Source: Uranotaenia lowii
Taxonomy: Eukaryota; Arthropoda; Insecta; Diptera; Culicidae
DNA: 64,000 bases
Assembly: GCF_029784155.1 (NCBI RefSeq)
Contig: NC_073692.1
Span: forward strand, 274,951,413 to 275,015,412
Reading direction: 5' to 3'
Shown: positions 50,666 through 62,068 of the stretch, piece after piece
Numbering within the stretch: position 1 is the stretch's first letter
Layout of the letters: every line of letters starts with the position of its first letter
Made by a program: the position numbers and the translations under genes
Notes under the pieces: model-generated
Told to the model about the DNA's origin: nothing
Database searches by the model: none
Seen by the model: the letters and a program-made list of their open reading frames with translations, nothing else

Positions 50666-52866
50666 ATTCTACAAAATTTGACTAAAATGTCTGGACATTC
50701 TTTGTAGTGATGGCCTCGATTCCTGCAGTTGTAGCAAACACCTATGGGCGGTCTTTTATATTGTTCAACTAATTTGTTCAAAGTGCTATTTGTAGATCCT
50801 TCCATTGGTTCTTGTGCATTGAGTGTATAGTGTTTTTCGTTATTTGTAAATCCACGTCTTACTTCTTCTTGTTTCCCATTCCCAATCCTCTTCATGTTAT
50901 TTGCATTTACTTTGTCTGTTTTTTTGTAATATTTGTGAAACGTTTCGTCTGCATAAATTTCACTGACCTGATTGAAACTAGGTTTACCGAAACTATTGGT
51001 GGGTTTGGTAAAACTACAGCCCATATTCTCATCAATAGTTCGACCATATCGTTTCAATCGGGACAGTGTTCTTATGTTTGCTCCCGTAAGCGCATTTTTG
51101 TAGTCGTATCTTAAATTTCGCCAAATAATATGGAATTTTCTTTTTTCAGGTATTGGGTGTTTCATCGATTGAAACAACTTCAGCATGTCATGGAAATAAT
51201 CGCTGAATTTCTCTCCTCTAGCATGACGACGGTTTGATGCTTGAATTTCAAGTTGATAATCAAGGTCTGGGGGGAGAAATTCGCGCTTCAATTCAGATTT
51301 TAACTCACGCCAAGAACGAAAATCTTTGTTTTCTAAACCTTCCATCAGCCAATCTTTGGCCCTGCCAGAAAATAAATGTATGGCACTTCGAAACAGCTCT
51401 TTATCGTCGATATCCTCAGCATGACTTCGAATTTTAACCTCTTTCAAAAATTCTGCAAGTTTTCTACCATTATCTTTTCCTTCGTATTTCAGTTTCCAAT
51501 CTGCCACTGGAATACGTCGAATATTTCTAATTTTCTTGTATTTGCGTTTTTTGTATTTTTCATCGTTGTTCTCGGAAGAAGAATCAGTTGAGCTACCCGA
51601 ACACGAGTTTTCATTCGAGCTCGAGAATTCATCTGAAAATTCTTCCGAAACTTCTGATGAGAAACTAATTTTTCTGTTGCGCTTATTGTTATTCTTATTG
51701 TGTTTTTGTTCCTTTCCTTTTTTCAAATGTTTGTTCTTCTCAGACTTGCATTTGTCCGACGAAATATCTGAATCACTGTTTGATTCTAATTCATAATAAC
51801 TTTTCTTTGATTCTTCGTGCTTTTTTGTTGTATGTTTCATTTCTTTTCTATTTTCTTGCTTCTCTAGTTTTTCCTTTTTCAACTTTTCCAAAATTCTTCT
51901 TTTTGTTATTTCTTCCTCACTTCCACTGTCTGTTTCAAAATTTTCCACCTCCTCTGTTTTCTCCAAGGTGGGAAGGTTAGAAGCGCCTTCTGATTCCGTA
52001 ATTTCATTCTTCAAATATTTCTTTAAATTTTCATTCAAATTAATTAAAACTTTTTCCATTCTTTTCTTTCTTTCCAAATTTTCCTTGGCTTCTTCCATTC
52101 TTTGCCTTTCCTCTTTAATTTTCTTCTCTCTCATTTCTTTTCGCTGTAAAGTAGTAGATATAACGAATTGTTTAAGAGCTGGAATTAGGTCTCTGATATT
52201 ATTATCCTCCCCTTTCTCAAGATCAGACAATTTATTGACTATTTCCTCTGATACTTGAATAGACAATTTCATTTCTTCTTCATTAAACCCAATTGCCTCA
52301 TCTTCTAATTCCTCAACATTTTCTACTAAACCTTGAGTGGTTTCATTCAAAATTTCTATTTCAGATCGAACATTTTCCAACACTTCGTTCAAGTCACTTT
52401 TAAGCATTCTGTTTTCCTGAGCTCTAAGAATATGAACCGAAAAATCTTTGAAGTGTTTTTGGAACAAAAGTGTAACCTGATCGCCAAGTTCCATGATTTC
52501 GTCCAAGTGTTTTCTAGCATCTATCATTTTAGAAAGCGAGACTATTCTCATGCGATAATGTATTAAACGAGTTTTAAGTTTTTCTTTTTCATTTGTATGA
52601 ATTTTCAAGTTTTTTAAAGTTTCGCTGATTAACGCGATTCGAAATTTAATCGTCGAAATTTCTTCGGTTATCAATTTCCACGGCGGGGCGTAAACAACGT
52701 TTTCTTTTTCTCTCTCGTCTTTCATCGCGATTTTAAGATTTCTCCTCTTTTTGCTCTCGTGATCTTCCGGATCATACAAAATGTTGCGAATTAGCAATTC
52801 ATGTTCTACTTCATCAACGGCGAGATGAGCTACATTCATGTATCGGTACAATGAAAGAAGATCCAT
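50578..52866 (-). CDS. gag: Gag with long coiled-coil N-terminus and zinc knuckle
   Basis: 762 codons from the ATG at 52866 (MDLLSLYRYMNVAH). The frame is open further upstream to 52992, but that part has no ATG and reads as low-complexity hydrophobic leader sequence, so this start is chosen. About residues 60-300 are Glu/Lys-rich and probably coiled coil; about 300-450 are very charged and Ser-rich; about 470-630 look like a Ty3-type capsid domain (DWKLKYEG, FRSAIHLFSGRAKDW, FLPPDLDYQLE). A CCHC zinc knuckle CYNCRNRGHHYKEC is at 711-724, followed by a second Cys cluster (C732, C735, C745, C748). The last codons overlap pol by 88 bp and contain the slippery site. It is long for a gypsy Gag. 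It forms the particle shell and binds the element RNA. Confidence 0.9.
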   Translation of the reverse strand: MDLLSLYRYMNVAHLAVDEVEHELLIRNILYDPEDHESKKRRNLKIAMKDEREKENVVYAPPWKLITEEISTIKFRIALISETLKNLKIHTNEKEKLKTRLIHYRMRIVSLSKMIDARKHLDEIMELGDQVTLLFQKHFKDFSVHILRAQENRMLKSDLNEVLENVRSEIEILNETTQGLVENVEELEDEAIGFNEEEMKLSIQVSEEIVNKLSDLEKGEDNNIRDLIPALKQFVISTTLQRKEMREKKIKEERQRMEEAKENLERKKRMEKVLINLNENLKKYLKNEITESEGASNLPTLEKTEEVENFETDSGSEEEITKRRILEKLKKEKLEKQENRKEMKHTTKKHEESKKSYYELESNSDSDISSDKCKSEKNKHLKKGKEQKHNKNNNKRNRKISFSSEVSEEFSDEFSSSNENSCSGSSTDSSSENNDEKYKKRKYKKIRNIRRIPVADWKLKYEGKDNGRKLAEFLKEVKIRSHAEDIDDKELFRSAIHLFSGRAKDWLMEGLENKDFRSWRELKSELKREFLPPDLDYQLEIQASNRRHARGEKFSDYFHDMLKLFQSMKHPIPEKRKFHIIWRNLRYDYKNALTGANIRTLSRLKRYGRTIDENMGCSFTKPTNSFGKPSFNQVSEIYADETFHKYYKKTDKVNANNMKRIGNGKQEEVRRGFTNNEKHYTLNAQEPMEGSTNSTLNKLVEQYKRPPIGVCYNCRNRGHHYKECPDILVKFCRMCGFQNTLSKICPWCRKNGNSSAQGGKLN
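50579..50608 (-). promoter_or_regulatory. Stimulatory hairpin downstream of the slippery site
   Basis: CAGTTCA (50602-50608) pairs with TGAACTG (50579-50585): 7 bp perfect, a possible G-U extension inward, and a loop of about 16 nt. The stem starts 5 nt after the heptamer, the spacing expected of a frameshift stimulator. A pseudoknot with downstream sequence was not tested. Confidence 0.75.
50614..50620 (-). promoter_or_regulatory. -1 ribosomal frameshift site A AAA AAC
   Basis: On the minus strand AAAAAAC is read by gag as (CG)A AAA AAC, the exact N NNW WWH phase of canonical -1 slippery heptamers. Slipping back one base enters the pol frame (KKRQQFSSRR follows). The gag stop TGA lies at 50578-50580, 34 nt further on. 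Confidence 0.9.
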
Positions 52867-53423
52867 TGTGAAAAAATTATTTGAATGAAAACTAAATAAA
52901 AAATTGGAAAAACTAGATAGCCTAATTAAAATCGAAATAAATAACAAAAAAGACGATGAACTACGCGAAAATAAATATTTGCACGCTGACAAAATAAATA
53001 ATTAAAATGAGCCAATAAATAAATAAAGTTAAAATAAGCACAGAAATATCCACAAAAATTATGTTCACAATGATTTTACAAAAATTTTCAACGAGAATCA
53101 AGACCCATTAAACCAATCACAATTTGTCCCTCCTTTTTTTGGAACAGTACTTAAAAAGAAAACCCGAATTTATTGAAAATATTTAAATCAGAGAAAGCTG
53201 CTTTTGTGAGCGTACGCGCACTAGTAGATAGCAAGAAGATCAGCTATGGGATACAAGATCCAAAATTGAAATTTACACTTTCCCCAATTAGTATTACCAC
53301 TTTTGCCAATTACTCTATAACCAAACGCTAGAGTACTTCGCCTTTTGGAAAACCCTAAATTTCCCTATCTTTGACACTCCTGTGATTAAAGTTTTGGATC
53401 CTTGACCAGCTTTGTCTTATTAA

Positions 53424-53434
53424 GTTGGGCGCCA
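53424..53434 (-). other. Primer-binding site, tRNA-Lys type
   Basis: TGGCGCCCAAC, 2 nt inside the 5' LTR end. It is complementary to the 3' end of insect tRNA-Lys(CUU) (GTTGGGCGCCA, recalled from the Drosophila tRNA). Lys priming is used by gypsy itself. Confidence 0.8.
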
Positions 53435-53436
53435 AT

Positions 53437-54586
53437 TATTACTAGCTGACCAGAAGGGCCAGCTACAACAGCCCTCGAATCCCTGGTCAAGCCACGGGGA
53501 TTCTGGTGAGGGTGTGCCTCATGCGGCCTCTTTTGGTTGGCTAGCAGAGCAGAGGTTGCGAAGAACCTCGGGTCGGCTTTGACAAGGTGGTGACACTAGT
53601 CAAGAAGTCCAAAACACCGGTCTTTAGTCTTTTAACGTTTTATTTGTCCTACTTACAGTTTTGTTGCTCTGTGTTTAGTGTAGTGTGTTCTCGATGATGT
53701 GGGTGGCCGGCCAACGGGAACTGCTGCTGCGGGATGTCTTGGGGGTTCGGGGCTCGCACGTGGTGAACCGGGCGGCAATGGCAGTGCCGAACCTTCAGTT
53801 CCGGACCTCGTGGAACATTGACGGGTCCCAAATGCTGGTGAGCGTTTGCTATGGCTCGCAAGGTGGGTGTTGTGGGTTGCTAGCGGTTGTCGCAAACCCT
53901 TTCACGCGCCAGTCAACCCCCGGTAAGTGCTAGAGAAGTGGTTGTGGCAACTTACGGATTTGGCTGCAGGTTGACGGTGACGGTCGGGTTTATTGCGCGA
54001 CGCAGATAATCCAGGCTAGCTTCGGACCTTGGCGAAAATGCCTAATAATAAAATAATGGGTCCTAATAGACCAAGGGAAACGTCAGGGTGATGATCGAAC
54101 TACCGGGAATACGATTTGAGGTTACCTGATCTCGTGTTGCAAAAGATACACGGCACTTTTCCACGAATAGGCTCCGATGTGTATCGTACGGAAGTCGGAT
54201 GGAAAAGACCTTAGGCTTCCCGGTAGTCGATTTCCTTCGTTCCCTTTTTAACGATATTTTCCCTTTTGTCGTTTATCGTTAGCGATTTTCCCTTTAGCGT
54301 GCTGTCTTTTTCTTTCTTCATCCCTTTTTCCCGTTAAGTGTTGTGTGTGGTAAGTGTTTTGTGGAGCTTGTGTTTAATGTGACCGTTAGGAGTTCCCTAT
54401 CTTATCTTTTTATTTATTTATTATACAATATTATTTTAAGTTTTATTCTAGATTTTTATTAATGTTTATTTATTCTATTTTACTGTACGGGACATGCAAC
54501 ATAAAACAAATAAACATTCAGGCGTTTAAATGGGAAAATGAGTACTCTTCGTGAGTGGCATAGGGTAACTGACTCGAATGGTAACA
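53437..54586 (-). repeat. 5' LTR, uninterrupted
   Basis: 1,150 bp, TGTTACC (54586) to TAATA (53437) in element orientation. Identical by eye to the 3' LTR outside the Helitron, except one base near the inner end. The transcription start and poly(A) site were not mapped. Confidence 0.95.
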
Positions 54587-54587
54587 A

Positions 54588-54873
<286 letters not shown>

Positions 54874-54924
54874 GTAGAATGTTGCTCTTATTTTGATTTA
54901 GGAATTCACTTTTCAGTTGTCTAA

Positions 54925-55935
54925 ATACCGTCCGTGGAAGCAGAGCAGTGTATCAAAATTTTGCTCGCGCATCGCGAACATCCGAGCTGCTCGCTCGCAA
55001 AGGTGGCTAAATCACAAGAAGTTGCCAAATCAACCGCTACTAATGTAATAAAAGTGTTTTTGTCGACAGCCAGGAAGTCTGGATTGGGGGAAAATCGAAA
55101 ACCGGAAGCCGCTGCGACGACAAAGAGAGTTGCCGGTAGTTTCAAGCGAAACCCTAACCTCTCTCTCCGAGATGCCGCAAATAAGTTGGGTGTATCGTCT
55201 ACAACTGTGCATCGAGCTAAAAAACGAGCCGAACTATCGACTTACAAGAAGGTAGTGACTCCAAATCGCGATGATAAACAAAATACGACGGCCAAAGCGC
55301 GATTTCGGAGGCTGTACACGACGCTGCTGACGAAGTTTGACTGCGTGGTAATGGACGACGAAACCTACGTCAAAGCCGACTACAAGCAGCTTCCGGGACA
55401 GGAGTTTTATACGGCAAATGGAAAGGGGAAAGGTAGCAGATATTTTCAAGCACATGAAACTGTCAAAGTTCGCGAAGAAATATCTGGTTTGGCAAGCCAT
55501 CTGTACCTGTGGCTTGAAAAGCAGCATTTTCATAGCTTCTGGGACTGTCAACCAAGAAATTTATGTGAAAGAGTGTTTGAATAAACGCTTGCTGCCTATC
55601 ATGAAATAACACGGTTGTTTCGCACTGTTTTGGCTGGATTTGGCCTCTTGCCATTACGGTAAAAAGCCATGGAGTGGTACGCCGCCAACAACGTGCAGGT
55701 GGTTCCCAAGGACAAGAACCCTCCCAACACGCCAGAGCTCCGCCCAATTGAGAAATACTGGGCAATTGTCAAACGGAACCTAAAGAAGACCAACAAAACT
55801 GCTAAGGACGAGCAGCAGTTCAAGGCAAACTGGCTTTCTGTGGCGAAGAAGGTGGACAAGGTGGCTGTACAAAATCTGATGGCAGGGGTTAAGCGTAAGG
55901 CCCGGAAATTCGGAATTGGAAAAGCGGAAGCCTAA
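54925..55935 (+). pseudogene. DD37E mariner-type transposase, broken
   Basis: Belongs to the 43108-56062 element and would cut and paste it. The expected start codon is ATA (54925-54927) instead of ATG. The N-terminal helix-turn-helix part is EAEQCIKILLAHREHPSCSL and beyond; the first catalytic Asp is in CVVMDDETYV. Near 55435 the family reading moves to another frame (KYLVWQAICTCGLKSS), a TAA interrupts at 55607-55609, and after FWLDLASCHYGKK (second Asp) the reading returns to the first frame within an A-run near 55660. The third acid is Glu in ELRPIEKYW, 37 residues after the second Asp, which defines DD37E. It is inactive, with lost start, two frameshifts and one stop. Confidence 0.9.
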
Positions 55936-56062
55936 CTGAATATTTTTTCTGAATTTTATACTAATTAAACTTGAAACAGAAATTTAATTTGATTTCTTAA
56001 ATAAACGATTTTACCGATTTACACGCGTTTTCCCTTGACCAAATTTTGACCGTATCAGCCTT

Positions 56063-56670
56063 CATATACCTATATATAAACTTGCCAGCACTTGTAGTGG
56101 AAAGTGCTTCTAAATGCATCTAGCGGGTTAGATGCGCCTGCAGCCGTTTGACGTATTGGCTGACTCAACAATATATTTAATCATTTCATTTTGAATGTGG
56201 TACGCTTTGAACATAAGGCATGAAAAAATTTAATGGATTTACCAACTTAAAAAAATTTAAAAAAAAGATACAAGGTTTAGATACTTTTGCATGTACTATT
56301 TTGACTTTTAAAAATTATACGTAGAGAAGCTCAAAACGAAAACTTGGGTGGTTTTTGTTTCTTATTCAAATAAACTTACCAAACAAATTAAGCTTCGATG
56401 ATGGTTTCATAACGATTAGAAAGTGGAATAAGAGAGTGTTTTGTATGCCCCCGTTATGTTACAAACGTCTCTTTCTAAAATAAACAGGTTACATAGAATA
56501 AATATTTGATTTTTTTATTCAATCTTCGAACCTAAGCTCTAATTAACATTTTAAGAAAGAATTGAAGATTTTAAAACAGTTTTCAAAAACTGTTTCTTAT
56601 GGATGAGCTGCCTCCATTATATGGCAATCCTAATTTTTTTCTATTCCATAAAATTAATAAGACATAATAT
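56063..56670. other. AT-rich intergenic DNA, nothing recognised
   Basis: No ORF or element ends seen between the mariner-type element and the truncated LINE. Confidence 0.5.
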
Positions 56671-57102
56671 ATGTTTTTTGATTTTATGACGCAAAAACTG
56701 CAAGTATTTGTAAACCGCTACCTGCGGAATATCATCCGCGCTTGGTGGCCTGGCAACTGGATCTCGAATGAGGAACTACATTGCCGGTGTCATCAAAGGG
56801 TGCTAGAAATCGAGATTCGGGAACGTAAGTGGAGATGGATTGGACACACGCTGCGAAGAGATGAAAACGAGATTTGCAGAGAGGCGCTAGATTGGAATCC
56901 AGAAGGACATCGAAGAAGAGGCAGACCCAGAAACTCGTGGCGGCTAAGCCTAGCCGCTGAAATCCGGAATGTCGACGAGAGTCTTGACAGGGACCACGTG
57001 AAGACGCTGGCTCCGGATCGTCAACAGTGGAGGTCTTTTACCACGGCCCTATGCACCGGAGGATCGGGCCGGGATCATTAAGTAAGTAAGTAAGTAAGTA
57101 AT
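56671..57102 (+). pseudogene. 5'-truncated LINE: C-terminal RT tail plus (TAAG)n end
   Basis: The LINE-like reading starts at about residue 6 (QKLQVFVNRYLRNI) and includes WRWIGHTLRRDENEICREAL and RRRGRPRNSWR, ending at RSFTTALCTGGSGRDH. This is the conserved tail found after the RT domain in RTE-like and related LINE proteins. RT catalytic motifs are missing. The stop (57079-57081) is followed at once by (TAAG)n, the 3' terminal microsatellite. The upstream codons in the same frame are host sequence. Low divergence of the frame suggests a recent insertion. Confidence 0.8.
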
Positions 57103-59411
57103 ATTTGATTAAATCAGTATTCCGTTTAATAAATAGGCGCATACATAGCCTGCTTCTCCCCTATGTTAATAATCTGAGTGAAATTAAAATACCGGAAAGG
57201 CCCAAATCTTCTGCTGCTGCCATTTTTGGTTCTGTCTATTACTGGATTTCTAAAATTGTTCAAAATCTTGTTGAATAAGAAATATTTTTAGTAAAGATTG
57301 GCCTGCAGTTCCCATTTATTTACCAGTTTCTCAATATCATTGCTGGTATCTCCGTCAACTTCCTGTTCAATCTTGCTGAAAGCAAATATGCATCATGATC
57401 ATAATTTCACCGGCAATATTCTGTGGGACACGCGAAAAGGAAATCCATTTAGGTTGACCGAAAACACAGGCCAAAGTTTGCACACATGTCGGAACATCCT
57501 CCTCGCTTGTGTCCTTCGAGCGCCGGCCGGGAGTCGGAAATGTGTCATTGGGGCACCTACATTGACTCCGATCCACAGTGTACATTATAATTACGAGGAC
57601 GTCCCTTCCGAATGTGAACTACGAACTTCATACGGGGCTAGCGTATAAATGGATGTCAAACAAATGATAAAATCACACACTCAGAACACGTACAATCGTA
57701 TACACAGGATCAGTACTAACAGCACACTAGAAGGTACTAGTACTAGGCCACCGGGCCAAACGCAAACGCCTAATGTCACTGTTTAACGGTTGTATATTTC
57801 TGGGACGGCACACCGATCCCACTCTAAGTATACGGCTTCCCCCTCCTTTCTACACTTTTGGATGGGGCAAAGTGCAACATGGATGATTTCCAGCTGCAAA
57901 CTCATCCTCGATGATGGGGCCAGAGCTTCCGAGGCTTTCGAGGCCAGTCATGCACTGTATAGCTTTTCCGAGTAGAATCACAGATGGCTCAAAGCTGAGG
58001 TATTGCTTCCTAGAAACAGACATACATACATACAATCGTACAAACATCCAGGGGAGGTCCCTCGACTGGGAAATGTGATGGATTTGCTTTGCAGTCGCAC
58101 GTCCTGGGGACTGTTCCGTTTTCTGATTCGGACCTCATCCTCCTCCTTCGACTCCTCTTGGTCCAGCACACAGATTTGATATGCTAGGGGATACGACATA
58201 GTAGGAACGAGGCGAGCACAGGGTATGGTGGTAATAGTTTGTGTCCCTAGAGCGGAAAATTGTATGCCATCCGTTCCTATATCGATGAGCCGTTTCTGCG
58301 GTTCGGTCACGAAATTGCATAAGCGAAAACGCAAGCTTCTTGTTGGCTTCTGTTCTATGCAAGGAACAGATGTAGGTATGTAGAAGGATATTCCTGCGTT
58401 TACGTGATTTCGAATCAAATCTTACCTTCTGAAGTGTTGTCTCTTCTATGATGGAAAAGTATCGTACACATTTTACAGTATTCATTAAAAAAAACTTTTA
58501 GTCTCTAAACCTAAGTATGAAAATTCCGGAACAATGAAAATGATCCATAAACTGCGGTGTGACAGAACTGGGTAATATAATCAAAATAGTTATATGAAAA
58601 TATTCACAAATCAATTAATGTAAAAACTTCACGAACCATCTATGATTTTCTAACTAATAGGACGACTGAAAATGATTGATGTGTGTTCATCTTTTCGTAG
58701 GTATTTACCTTAGGTTGTACAAACATTAGGGTAGCAGTGAACAAATGAGAAAATATCACTTGGATTTATGTGTCATGTCACAGTTGAAAACTGTCAAAAA
58801 TTTACAATGGTATTTCTCAAACTTCAATGAAAAACACATCTAAGAACTAAACTGAATTTCAATTTAATTGAGATTGTGTTATGAGGCCACTTTTTGATTT
58901 TGCTATGAGGTTTCTTGGTGTTTCAGAGACTCAGGTGCGGTCCTAGAGCTGGCCTTTGGGGAGGTGGTTTCAAAAAGTTTTAAAAATCAGTCTGGTAAAT
59001 AAACGATCATTATGAAAGAGCGAATAGAGTGGGGGAGAGGGGTACATTAACAAATGTAATCTACAATATTTGCTACACAATGCCCCTTCTCCTCCCCGTT
59101 TTTCCTTCCAAATCAACTTTATTTTGCAATTTACAATTTGGTTTTACTTTTGTTGTTATAACTTATGGTTTATTACAGCACTGATAAGATTATTTACAGT
59201 TTCATCACAAATAGCTCACGGTATCTCTGATGGAACGATTTTATTTATCGAAAATTAGCATCGCTAATTTTTGCACCATTGAAAAACTGGAACGTTCCCC
59301 TTTCATTTGAGCCCAAATTTGAAATAACCCACCGGGGGGTCAAGAACATTTTATTTTTTAGGAGATTTTTTAACCTTTTGAACGGTTTTTTCAAAGAAAA
59401 AATCATACAAA
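57103..59411. other. Intergenic DNA, balanced composition at 57380-58480
   Basis: 57380-58480 is less AT-rich and not obviously repetitive, so it may be host single-copy DNA. No ORF in it has recognisable domains or clear splice-joined exons. A CATA repeat sits at 58022-58034. Confidence 0.4.
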
Positions 59412-59765
59412 TCACTGTGAAAACGCTCGTCTAACCTTTACTTTGTTTACTTTAGATACCCTGGACAATACATCTTTATTTTTAAAGCTGAGAAAATTAC
59501 TTTCCAAATTAGCTGACATGGTCTCCCAGCACATGGACGGTAGATCTTTTTGGACGTTGCATTCAATCTTCACATTGTTAATAAAATAATCGTATATTTT
59601 CTTGGAGCTATTCAAGTGATCATCATGCAACGCAAATCCATCTTCTGTAAATGTGATATTTTCTGTGTGGTATAAAATATTTATCACATAAATAGAATGC
59701 CTTAGACATTCAAAATTTCTTTTTAGCCAAATTACAGGAATTTTGAAAAAAAAGAAAAGAAGCAA
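59412..59765 (-). CDS. Unidentified protein-like ORF, 117 codons
   Basis: After about 15 residues of low-complexity start, the frame has a protein-like composition (ENITFTEDGFALHDDHLN, then KDLPSMCWETMSANLES) and ends in KVRRAFSQ. No domain is recognised. It could be an exon, a TE remnant or chance; the first ATG lies in a run of Phe/Lys codons and is unlikely to be a natural start. Confidence 0.25.
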   Translation of the reverse strand: MLLFFFFKIPVIWLKRNFECLRHSIYVINILYHTENITFTEDGFALHDDHLNSSKKIYDYFINNVKIECNVQKDLPSMCWETMSANLESNFLSFKNKDVLSRVSKVNKVKVRRAFSQ

Positions 59766-59826
59766 ATTTTTTCAATAAACTTATTCCGATGTTTTGTTAA
59801 AACCTACAGTGAGCGGAATAAGAATA

Positions 59827-60759
59827 GTACCGTCAACTGGGGCAACATGCAACACTTTTCAACTTCAATGGCTTCTAAAATTTTAATGCTTACAGATAAT
59901 TATACCCCTTGTACATCAAAAGTTTTAAGGTTGATGGGACACCAAACCGACGTAGTCAGAAAAATTATTGGTTTTACCAGTTATTTTGAAATTTACAAAA
60001 AACATGCGATTTTCACCCTACCAATAAAAAGGGGTAAGTTGCAACGAACTCTGTAATTAATGTAAAATCAAATGAAAACATTCAAAATTTTATAGTTTTT
60101 GATATTATTGTGATGTCATAACGCATAAAACACCAATTGCAGAAATTTTTGGTTTTGTTCGAATTAAATTTTACATTTTTTCTGTCAAAAATGTTTTTAA
60201 GAAAATTGTGTTAATCTGCTGCAAGGGGTAAAAAATACTACAAAATATTCTATTATCTTAAATCATGTGAATAAATCTTAGGATGGTTGAATTTCAATGT
60301 TTACAAACGCATAATGCAAAATAATCATATCCCAGCAAACGCGATTTATGAGATTAAGTTCTGATTTGCATTTTGTTGCATTTTGCCCCAGTCAGCTAAC
60401 TGAATTATAAAAATATTCATTTAGAAAAATTTGGTGATTGTCAGAAAAATATTTATACACCAACAGTGTTGGTATTGGATAATGAAAGCAATATGAAGTT
60501 TGTAGGTGATATCATTAAGCCATTAAGTCATACGAGGTAAAGTTTTTTACTGCATCGAAAAATGTTAAAATTTGTACATCTATTGCTCGATTTTTTAAAT
60601 TTTTTATGAGAATCAAATACTTTAAAAAACTCTTTCGTTAATTTGTTATCATTAAATGATAACTTTATTACAGTATATTGAAATAAAAATTGAATAAGTG
60701 TGTGGTATACAAATGTTGCATCTAACCCTGCTTTTGCAAGTTGCTCCGTTTGACGGTAC
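59827..60759. mobile_element. MITE with GTACCGTCAA termini
   Basis: The left end GTACCGTCAACTGGGGCAAC is matched in inverse by the right end (GTACCGTCAAACGGAGCAAC on the minus strand), about 21 of 24 positions in all. Internal GGGGTAAGTTGCAACG (near 60034) and TTGCATTTTGCCCCAG (near 60375) repeat the terminal theme. No coding sequence. Target duplication not found. Confidence 0.7.
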
Positions 60760-62065
60760 CTCTGTGAGTTTTGCTTGTAAAATTGATTGAAAATCATCAA
60801 AATATTCTTCTACAATTTGTTTTAAACTGTTCAACGAATGAATCAAGCTCAAGTTTCCTTTTTTGGATGAAGCAATTGGCGTTAAGAACCGAAAATATGA
60901 AAAAAAAAGTGTGCGAAACAAAATAGTACCACTTATGATTTTCTACAAAAATCATTTTCTTATTACGGTCACTGTTAATATCCTTTCAGAAAATAATTTG
61001 CGAATCTACAATAATCACTACTAGAAAATGTTGAAAAGCTATAATTCTTTATTTTATATATCTGGTAGTTCTGGTTGTCCCAAAAAAAAGATTCTCATTT
61101 TTCAACTATGAACACAATGATTCAATTTCGTAACATAAATTTTACTCTTCAATAAGCTTATCAATATCAGATTCTGAGGTATGAAGCCTTCAGAACATTT
61201 TTCCATTGTTCTAAATCCTCTCATACTGAATTTATGAATTTCTTTGAACTGAAACGAATAAAATAGTAACACATTTAAACCAAATAATTTATTTGAAAGT
61301 TGTAGAACATGTTTTTTTTTCAATGATTTTTAAATAAACAAATAGAAATGAATACCTTTCTTTAAGGAAGAATCCTAATCCAATGCAATTTAATTAACCG
61401 AATTGTCAGATTCAGGGTGGATTTCTTACCTTATATCTGCAGCTGGATTTTTGTATGAAATTTGATTCATTATTGTGTGGATTGATTTGACTTGATTGAT
61501 TGCCTTGTTGCCGAGAAAATATTTGACTGTTAACGAGAAAGATTTAATTTACAAGGGAAAATTTACCGGTTTTGGTGCCTCTGTTTAAAAAATGATTTTA
61601 GATGGTTTTTCAGTCCTGAACTAGAATTTTTTGATTTCATTTTGTTTTGTGGATATGGCGTTTAAACTTGATCAGTCTAGGATGAAATCAATCACTAATA
61701 AAGTTTCTAAGCTTAATGAAAATTTAAAAAAAATAGTTTGAATCTATTTTTTATTCCTTTACTCATTCAGCGGCACAGATTAAAGATTAAAAATGTCTCA
61801 AAGTGGTTAACTTGCAGAAAAAAACGACATGGCTTTTGTCCGGAAAAGTAATTTAGAGAAAAACGTTTTAGAAAGTCAATTTGACATTTTTTCGAAAATT
61901 TGAATAAATAACATTGTAACTGTGATATCACAAAAATTTGTTTAGTAAAGTACGATACTGAAGATTTAATTCTATTTGACAACTTTGATGAAGACTCAAA
62001 ATCATATTAACTTAAGCTTTTAAAAATATCCAAGGTCCATTTTTTAAAATCATTTAAAAATTCCC
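60760..62065. other. AT-rich intergenic DNA, nothing recognised
   Basis: No credible ORF, TIR pair or RNA gene. Confidence 0.5.
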
Positions 62066-62068
62066 TTA

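Larger units (their letters stand above)
43296..54586 (-). mobile_element. Ty3/gypsy-class LTR retrotransposon, complete, carrying a Helitron in its 3' LTR
   Basis: Minus-strand element of 11,291 bp (9,189 bp without the Helitron), flanked by the 4-bp duplication ATGT (43292-43295 and 54587-54590). Order on the minus strand: 5' LTR, Lys-type PBS, about 570-bp leader, gag, pol in the -1 frame, a non-coding stretch of about 870 bp, PPT, 3' LTR. Protease-RT-RNase H-integrase order defines the Ty3/gypsy class. No env-like ORF is present in 46563-47419. Both major ORFs are intact and the LTRs are nearly identical, so this is a young and possibly functional copy. Confidence 0.95.

Noticed and set aside
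57298..58485. Several 60-146-codon ORFs on both strands
   Set aside because: Overlapping, no domain, no splice signals that join them convincingly; only composition is suggestive.
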